Shown here in pieces: positions 16,249 through 21,606 of a stretch of 21,606 nucleotides of DNA. This stretch comes from Chara braunii (Eukaryota > Streptophyta > Charophyceae > Charales > Characeae): the NCBI GenBank assembly GCA_003427395.1, contig BFEA01000446.1:831482-853087 (forward strand), in the 5' to 3' direction. The notes under the pieces are model-generated. The model searched no databases, was not told where the DNA came from, and was given only the letters and a program-made list of their open reading frames with translations. Position numbers and translations under genes: made by a program. The first letter of the stretch is position 1; every line of letters begins with the position of its first letter.

Positions 16249-16934
16249 GTTTTGCACGCGACTGCACATGGACCGTAAACCCCGGACCAGCGTGAAGACC
16301 GAATAGCTCGTGAGCCTTTTCCGCTCTTTTCCAACATGCTGCGGTCCCCATCGAGTTGGTCCCAATTGGGTAAGCTGGATGCTTTAAGCCACATTGCGCA
16401 ATGGGAGTGACGTTGGCTAGGCTTTGTCCTTCAGGTTCAAAGTTAAAAGTTATCGGATTACATTTTTTTTATTATTGTCCCTTTTGTTTTAAATAAATTA
16501 ATAAAAAAAATTACAATTCCTTTATATTTTTCTTTCCTTTCGTTTCTTTGAGGGCTGCCCTTTCCACAAACGAAACCCGTTTTTCGCGACCAAGGTCTCA
16601 AAATGTCAGGACAAATAAATGGGACAACTTTGCCTCAAGCGGGTGTCCCCGAATTCCGCTTCAATTTCCCGTAATTAAAATAAAAAGAAAAATAAGATTC
16701 TCGGAATAATATTTAAAAAAAAAAAAAAAAAAAAATTATCTCAAATTCTAGCCGTTAGATCTTTTCGAAAAAGATACCAAAATTTTTGCCCTGATGCAAG
16801 GACGAACTTTGATCCGGGGGCGGCTCGCGCAAAAGATACCCAGATCAGGAGATATCTAAAAAACCGATCAATAAAAACAAAATAATAATAATAATAATAA
16901 TAAGATAATCCACTAATCAAGCTAATTAGCCTGT
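16249..16934. other. Leader spacer with A run and (AAT)n
   Basis: Noncoding. It contains a 21-nt A run (16715-16735) and an (AAT)n microsatellite (about 16880-16903). Open frames on the minus strand here translate the microsatellite as polytyrosine and are not supported. Confidence 0.4.
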
Positions 16935-16975
16935 GCACCCTCGTTGATAAGGGAAGGCCGCGGCCTTCGGGGTGC
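16935..16975. promoter_or_regulatory. Palindromic hairpin beside the primer-binding site
   Basis: GCACCC (16935-16940) pairs with GGGTGC (16970-16975), enclosing a perfect 16-bp palindrome GAAGGCCGCGGCCTTC (16953-16968). It lies 7 bp from the primer-binding site. Self-complementary leader hairpins next to the PBS serve as dimer-initiation or packaging signals in retroviruses and some LTR elements. That role is only an inference here. Confidence 0.5.
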
Positions 16976-16982
16976 GATCCCC

Positions 16983-17000
16983 TCCCCGGCAACGGCGCCA
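16983..17000 (-). other. Primer-binding site, tRNA-Asp type
   Basis: The minus strand reads TGGCGCCGTTGCCGGGGA, complementary to the last 18 nt of plant cytosolic tRNA-Asp including CCA. It sits 4 nt from the LTR end, the normal spacing. The next bases diverge from the tRNA. Confidence 0.9.
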
Positions 17001-17004
17001 AAAT

Positions 17005-17440
17005 TGTGAGGAAACTCGGGGAGGGCTCGCCCACTGTTCGCTGAAGCCAAAGGCTACAACGCCTGTCACTCGTTGCGCCCGCTTCCGAGGTCCTCAGCGA
17101 CCAGCAGGGTTTGTTGGAGTTTATACTGCCTGTTGCATTCCTACTTTAGAGGTGACATCGTAGGACCCTACAAAAGTCGAGAACGCGGGAAAAGCAAGAT
17201 TAAATGCAAGGGGAAAGACTGTTGATCTGAGTTGAGGCCTGCCTTTAGTCTGTTACACCCGACCCTCAAGCTGGCAGGAGGTTATCCTTCACTCTACTTC
17301 TGAAATCAAGCAAGAAGAGATAATAATAATAATAATTATTATTAAGTATCAATAAATTTTTTTGTCGGCTTCCCTGGTGCAGATAGATTCAGAAACCCCA
17401 CCCTCCGAGTATACCGGCACACTGTTTCATAAACTCGACA
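17005..17440 (-). repeat. 5' LTR
   Basis: On the minus strand it begins TGTCGAGTTTATG and ends CCTCACA, the usual TG...CA. A candidate TATA box (17125-17120 on the minus strand) is shared with the other LTR. Divergence of about 4% from the 3' LTR implies an old but not ancient insertion. The homology with the other copy stops at 17436; the last four bases, GACA, are inferred to belong to it because they restore a TGT...ACA terminus. Confidence 0.85.
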
Positions 17441-18183
17441 GGCCGCTTCTGAAGATTCACAGAACATTATGAACAAAGTTGAGATCTCGCCTTCATCAGG
17501 GTTCACCAGATGACGGACAGTGCCATGAACTTCTCAATGTCCCTTAAAAGTTTAAGTGCTAACAATGACATTACGTCCTGCAAAGAACATCATCCATGAA
17601 GTCGAAACAATATAAGCATTGCAATCGTCATTCCATGAACAGGGTAGAAAGAGACGTTAGGTAGTTAACAGGGATTGATCCCGCTCGACGGCTAGCGTTG
17701 TATCGTTCTCTCTCTGCGCGCCCCTCTGTCCAGATTCGAAGACTCCTGGAGGACCAAATTTTCCACCCTGTACACAGAGGACTGATTTTTTACGAGTTCT
17801 GTTTGGCAGCTCAAATTCCCTGGAACGTTGATTATAGTTAAAAAAAAATGAAATTACCCGGATTTGTGGAGGTATCCAAACCTGTTATGACCAGGCTGTT
17901 AGCCGAACCACACGGATTTGTTCTGTTACCACTAGCTTTGTTCTGATGCGAGATGAAAATAAAAGAAAAGGGAACTTTATGCAGAAAGCTCACCAGAACA
18001 GCAGCCTCGTCAGTAACCCTCTAGTCAGTAAGGCAATTCGATCCGAAAGTATCAACAGTAGAACCCTTGTAGTAAACAAGACGAGCCCTGAGTGTCATCT
18101 GAGTTACCTGCATCGCGATCGATTCATCCATCATTTGAATAAGGTGTGAGGCCAATACCGTATCTTCGGCTAGAACTCGGGAA
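17441..18183. other. Flanking sequence, no supported gene
   Basis: Mixed composition outside the LTR element. A 67-codon plus-strand frame (17946-18149) is open but shows no recognisable motif. Nothing else is seen. Confidence 0.35.
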
Positions 18184-18499
18184 GATACCTCGACCGAGTC
18201 TAATGAGATTGCCTTCTCACGTCTGAAGTTCGTTTAGACCTGCTTCTCGACGAGAGATCGGTGTAGCTAAGCTCATACCTTGATCGAGTCAGATGGGATT
18301 GCCTTTTTGCAGTTCCTTAGTACCTCTTCCCTCGTCTGAAGTTCGTTTAGACCTGCTTCTCGACAAGAGATCAATGAAACTCAGCTCATACCTTGATCGA
18401 GTCAGATGAGATCGCCTTCTTGCAATTCCGCTGTACCCCTTCCCTCGTCTGCAGTTCTCTTAGACCTGCTTCTCGACGAGAGATCAGTGAAACTCAGCA
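18184..18499 (+). repeat. About 113-bp tandem repeat, three copies
   Basis: Units start at 18184, 18274 and 18387. Each carries ATACC(T)TGATCGAGTC, GAT(T/C)GCCTT, CGTCTG(A)AGTTC and TTAGACCTGCTTCTCGAC in order. The first copy lacks about 23 bp present in the others. TCTCGAC-GAGAGA forms a short hairpin in every unit. Confidence 0.85.
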
Positions 18500-18894
18500 C
18501 AAGGGAAGATTCTGCCACTACATCATAAGAAGATCGGCGTCCACCGTTACATAAAGGCTCTCACGCTTGCACGAATTTGCCAAGGCTAGTACACATCTTA
18601 GGATGATAGGATTGAGTTTGCAGATCGGGGAGAGCACACGGAAGCTCTCGCGTTCTGATTTTCCCCAGCCTCTCTTGCCCACGCGTGGCGAATATTCAGT
18701 CTCCGGATGAACTGGGTCACCATTCAAGGAAGAGTGACTGAACCGTCACAGAAAACCAATAACAAGACGAGTCTTCCCACTCAATCACCGGACGTATCCC
18801 CTCCGGTTCACCAACAGAATACGCTGGTCATTTTCCAAAAGAAAATAAGGAGCATCGCCTTTAGCGACTCTCCTATGAGCGCCAGCGTCCTCAC
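18500..18894. other. Spacer, no supported gene
   Basis: No domain-bearing frame. Short open frames on both strands overlap each other without a coding signal. Confidence 0.3.
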
Positions 18895-19060
18895 TGTCCT
18901 TCTACTCACTCGCCCCTATCTCACTTAGTCTCACAGCTCGCTCTTCTCTCCCTTACTTCGGCCCTGCGCGCGGTCTTCTCTCCTCTCGCTGCTTCTCCAC
19001 ACTCTCTCGCACCCGCTTTTTTGCCCATTCCCTCTTCCAAGCCGAGGCCTCACTACCCCC
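18895..19060 (+). other. Pyrimidine-rich stretch
   Basis: About 165 bp dominated by C and T, with repeated CTCTC and TCTTCTC words. It could be a core-promoter or 5' UTR type pyrimidine patch, but no gene follows that I can recognise. Confidence 0.4.
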
Positions 19061-20500
19061 CCCAGCTAGCATCTCCACGTTTTCTCGTGAGTGCACATGT
19101 CCTCATTGCACCAATCACCAGTTAGACAAGATCCTTCGTTCCGATCCCTTCGACAATGCCTTGACCTTTGCCGAACGTGTGTCTGCTTAGCGACTTGTCT
19201 CAAGGCTTGCCCAGGGACCCGCAAAGGAGTTCCTCTGCATCCCGTCACTCGTGACCACTCCGATTCTCCTCCTACTAGAGCGATGGGGCGCTTGAACTGA
19301 GGAAGTTGGCTGGCGCAAATCGAGCATACCAAGTCAGAAGCACAGTCACGGGCACCAATTCTAGAGTTCCCCTATTAGTCGCTTTGCCAGTTAACTTTAA
19401 CTCCCCCTCTCTAACTCGCTAAACGATCACTGCGGGCGTTGGAAGCGCCCGTGACGATCTCTCCCTGAGATCTCGCGTCCCTTCACAGCGCGCACTGCGC
19501 ATGCCATTTCCTCACGTGTTCAAAGCGATCCCCGAGGTGGGCTCCGTACATCTGGCACGCTCCTCCTCTCCTCCCCTATAGCGGATATTGGTACGCCCCC
19601 CCTTTGACTTTGCACTCTCACGCGGTGTAGACCGTGTACCTCTAGGAGTCCCACTGAATCGAGCTATACTGTGCGCGGCGTACGCCAGAAACGTCTGTTT
19701 CCCCTCACAGTCTGAATCCCCCTACTCAAATAACTTCCCCAGGTTATATCCTCCCACAACAGTCCCCCAACGCCGCTTGGCTAGGCTCTAAACAGGGCCA
19801 GTACCGTCAGTACCAGTCCGTCTAGGCCCTGGTCAGATGGATTCTCCACTCGTACTCCTGGTCCAGCACCCAGCTGATTAAGGTGGGAGTTGCTAGTAGC
19901 CGAGTGTGTTGCCCCAGATCCTTAAACCACGCCAGGGATCGTCGTCGATTGGGCAGGTACAACCCAGGATCAGGAACTGTACCTGTGTACCATTAAGAAA
20001 CCAGCGATGCAACAAGTCACACACTCATCGTACCCGTGCTAGACCAGAGTCCTTATCGGCACAGACCACGGCACGCTGCCCCAACACCTGTGTCGAACCT
20101 ATCATAGGATACAATACTTTCAAACCGGAGTACCGTGATCGTTCCCGAACAGACCGAAGGCCGCACCAACTCGGACAATTGCACTAACGCAATGCCTTAC
20201 CAAGGAATACCAACGTAGAACAGCCCAGTGTCGAGCCTGATCCGAGCCAATGTACACACAAAAATGGTAGTATTGCGTGGCAGCAATTCGCTTCAAAGTC
20301 GAACCGGTGTCCGCCCCATGTCAACCATGTCACCGTAACCCAGAAAACAGCTCCGCTGATCCATCCACCGACGTTACCAATGTCCATGGGACCCGAGGAA
20401 GATATGGGTCCCGCTCACTCAATAATACCGGGATTATGGTGAAGGTGATGATGAGGGAAATCAGGTGAAATCCAGCGAGGAATTATAAATAATGAAAATC
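19061..20500. other. Spacer with two small hairpins
   Basis: CGGGCG-7nt-CGCCCG (19433-19451) and GATCTC-5nt-GAGATC (19456-19472) lie side by side. Open frames of 60-93 codons on both strands (for example 19906-20187 and 20184-20387) lack domains and are not called. Confidence 0.35.
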
Positions 20501-20930
20501 CGTGTAGATCGGTGAAGGAGAATAAATAAATAATTTTTCGTCAAAATTCATCAAAGGCAGAATTTAATATAATTTTGTTAAAAAACAAAATAATCATGTG
20601 TTCCTTTTTCTTTTTATCATTTATAATCTTTTTACTCTTTTTTAATTTTGTAATTAGATTTAAAGGTTTATTCCCCCGGCAAAGGCCTACTACCATACCG
20701 TCGCTCCGCAGCCGGCCGCTTCGGGAACAGCCTCGGAACAAATAAAAAGGGTAAGTGTTAGGTGCGCCAGTCACGGCTGTTCATTTTGTTAATTTCAAAG
20801 GTTCGTTTCCGAGGTCAATGCAAGGGATTTCACGGACCCTCTGAGGACCCCTAATTTTTCCCGACCGTCGTAATGAGAGTACCAGATGATTCTTAACTGG
20901 GTGTTCCGTTGAGGGATGAATTCCTCGTAC
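20501..20930. other. AT-rich spacer
   Basis: AT-rich to about 20670, then mixed sequence with a GCAGCCGGCCGC phrase near 20709. No gene. Confidence 0.3.
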
Positions 20931-20962
20931 GTCGGGTGGCCGACCGGTTGTGGTCGCCCGAC
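20931..20962. other. Two-part hairpin
   Basis: GTCGGG and CCCGAC form an outer stem, with CGACC and GGTCG as an inner stem, 11 bp in all around the loop GGTTGT with a 4-nt bulge. A GAACACGTTCG palindrome follows about 6 nt later. Confidence 0.5.
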
Positions 20963-21530
20963 AACACGAACACGTTCGTCGCGCTACGCGCCGTGAACAT
21001 AGCACCTGTGGGGACATTTCGCATGCTGATTCAGAGCATGAACATATGTTACATGCCCGGTTGGGCGATGTACATATAAACCAAGGATCCGCAATGTGAT
21101 AAAAAGGACTGAATGGACAATGCGGTGCAAGTAGAATCTCAACAAGCAGTGTGCATTCCGATACATACAAGAATGGTGCTTTATGGTGCAGGGAAGACTT
21201 AGATACAAATCCTGACCTGACCGGGACTGACCTCTTTCACGTAGTACAAGATAGCGCAGCAGAATGCTAGAATACTAATGACTAGCCCAGTCAATGTTGC
21301 AACGCAGACCAAACATAGATCATTCTCACCACACGGTGTGAAGGGATCCTGGCGCCATACACAGGAAGAGGCGCCAGGTCCAGCTCATGCACAGACGAAG
21401 AGGAGGGGATCAGATGGAGAAGAGGAGGGAAGAGATGGGAAAGTCGTCAACACCAAGTCTCGTTAAAAGTCCCAAATAATCCCTCGTCAAAATGTCTGAA
21501 GTCCAATGTCAAGTCTGGATCCAAATGTCA

Positions 21531-21535
<5 letters not shown>
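20963..21535. other. Spacer, no supported gene
   Basis: Mixed sequence turning purine-rich at 21390-21440. Overlapping frames on the minus strand (20781-21208) have no recognisable domain. Confidence 0.3.

Positions 21536-21606
<71 letters not shown>
21536..21606 (+). repeat. (CT)n microsatellite at the window edge
   Basis: At least 71 bp of uninterrupted CT/TC dinucleotide that runs off the end of the window, so its full length is unknown. Confidence 0.95.

Larger units (their letters stand above)
7917..17440 (-). mobile_element. Non-autonomous LTR retroelement (Athila-like PBS)
   Basis: Two direct repeats of about 430 bp bound this 9.5-kb unit. The right repeat is followed inward by a 4-nt gap and an 18-nt match to the 3' end of plant tRNA-Asp. 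That fixes the element on the minus strand with its 5' LTR at 17440-17005 and 3' LTR at 8342-7917. A tRNA-Asp primer site is known from plant Athila-type Ty3/Gypsy elements. The interior has a 3.2-kb noncoding leader, a decayed repetitive coding region, one intact 408-codon ORF with a LINE-type zinc-binding domain, and a 230-bp duplication. I find no gag zinc knuckle, protease, integrase or RT catalytic block, so it resembles a large retrotransposon derivative (LARD). The five bases outside the two ends (CACGC and GGCCG) differ, so no target duplication is visible. Confidence 0.75.

Noticed and set aside
16983-17000. A tRNA-Asp gene.
   Set aside because: Only the last 18 nt match, on the strand and at the distance expected for a primer-binding site. 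The rest of the tRNA is absent.
18184-18499. A CRISPR array.
   Set aside because: The units are contiguous 113-bp tandem repeats without unique spacers, in a eukaryotic setting.
17441-19060. Ribosomal DNA intergenic spacer, suggested by subrepeats followed by a pyrimidine-rich stretch.
   Set aside because: No rRNA gene sequence is recognisable on either side.
19066-20387. Several 60-93-codon frames on both strands.
   Set aside because: No motifs, mutual overlaps and no regular spacing; they fit chance open frames.

Overview
The window reads as nuclear DNA from a streptophyte, either a green plant or a charophyte alga. This is an inference from four signs. Two blocks are built on degenerate plant-type telomere motifs (CCCTAAA/TTTAGGG). 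A truncated U6 snRNA copy keeps a 3' half that matches plant U6 as I recall it. An LTR-element primer-binding site matches the 3' end of plant tRNA-Asp, as in Athila-like Ty3/Gypsy elements. The DNA is otherwise gene-poor and full of microsatellites and long A/T runs. I see no bacterial operon, CRISPR array or intact conventional host gene. The closest organism cannot be fixed from the sequence alone.

Positions 1-7900 are a mosaic of repeats. They hold a faint reverse-transcriptase-like relic (about 308-540), short tandem duplications, two GC-rich blocks beside A/T runs (2405-2500 and 2865-2945), a G-rich quadruplex-prone block (3145-3285), and two telomere-derived minisatellite blocks (3569-3990 and 5075-5472). 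Between those blocks lie a tRNA-like sequence on the minus strand (4053-4139) and a 111-bp fold-back with 47-nt arms (4570-4680). Next come the U6 retropseudogene (5602-5687), a (GT)n and 28-bp minisatellite (5999-6305), and a small AT-rich inverted-repeat element (6903-7086).

Positions 7917-17440 look like one LTR retroelement on the minus strand. Two direct repeats of about 430 bp, roughly 96% identical by my hand alignment, flank 8.7 kb. The right copy is followed inward by a 4-nt gap and an 18-nt match to plant tRNA-Asp, so the element reads right to left. Its leader (17000 down to about 13740) is noncoding, A/T-rich and repeat-filled, with a palindromic hairpin beside the primer-binding site. 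The interior shows no recognisable gag, protease, integrase or reverse-transcriptase catalytic domain. It carries a decayed coding region of about 3.4 kb (13739 down to 10355), broken by frameshifts and in-frame stops, whose segments contain collinear repeated protein modules that I do not recognise. An uninterrupted 408-codon ORF (10358-9132) with a non-LTR-type reverse-transcriptase zinc-binding domain follows. A 230-bp tandem duplication and a 22-nt poly(A) run at the left LTR complete it. The simplest reading is a non-autonomous LTR element that carries captured sequence.

Positions 17441-21606 hold a three-copy repeat of about 113 bp, a pyrimidine-rich stretch, several short hairpins, AT-rich spacer and a terminal (CT)n microsatellite. 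I find no gene there that I can support.
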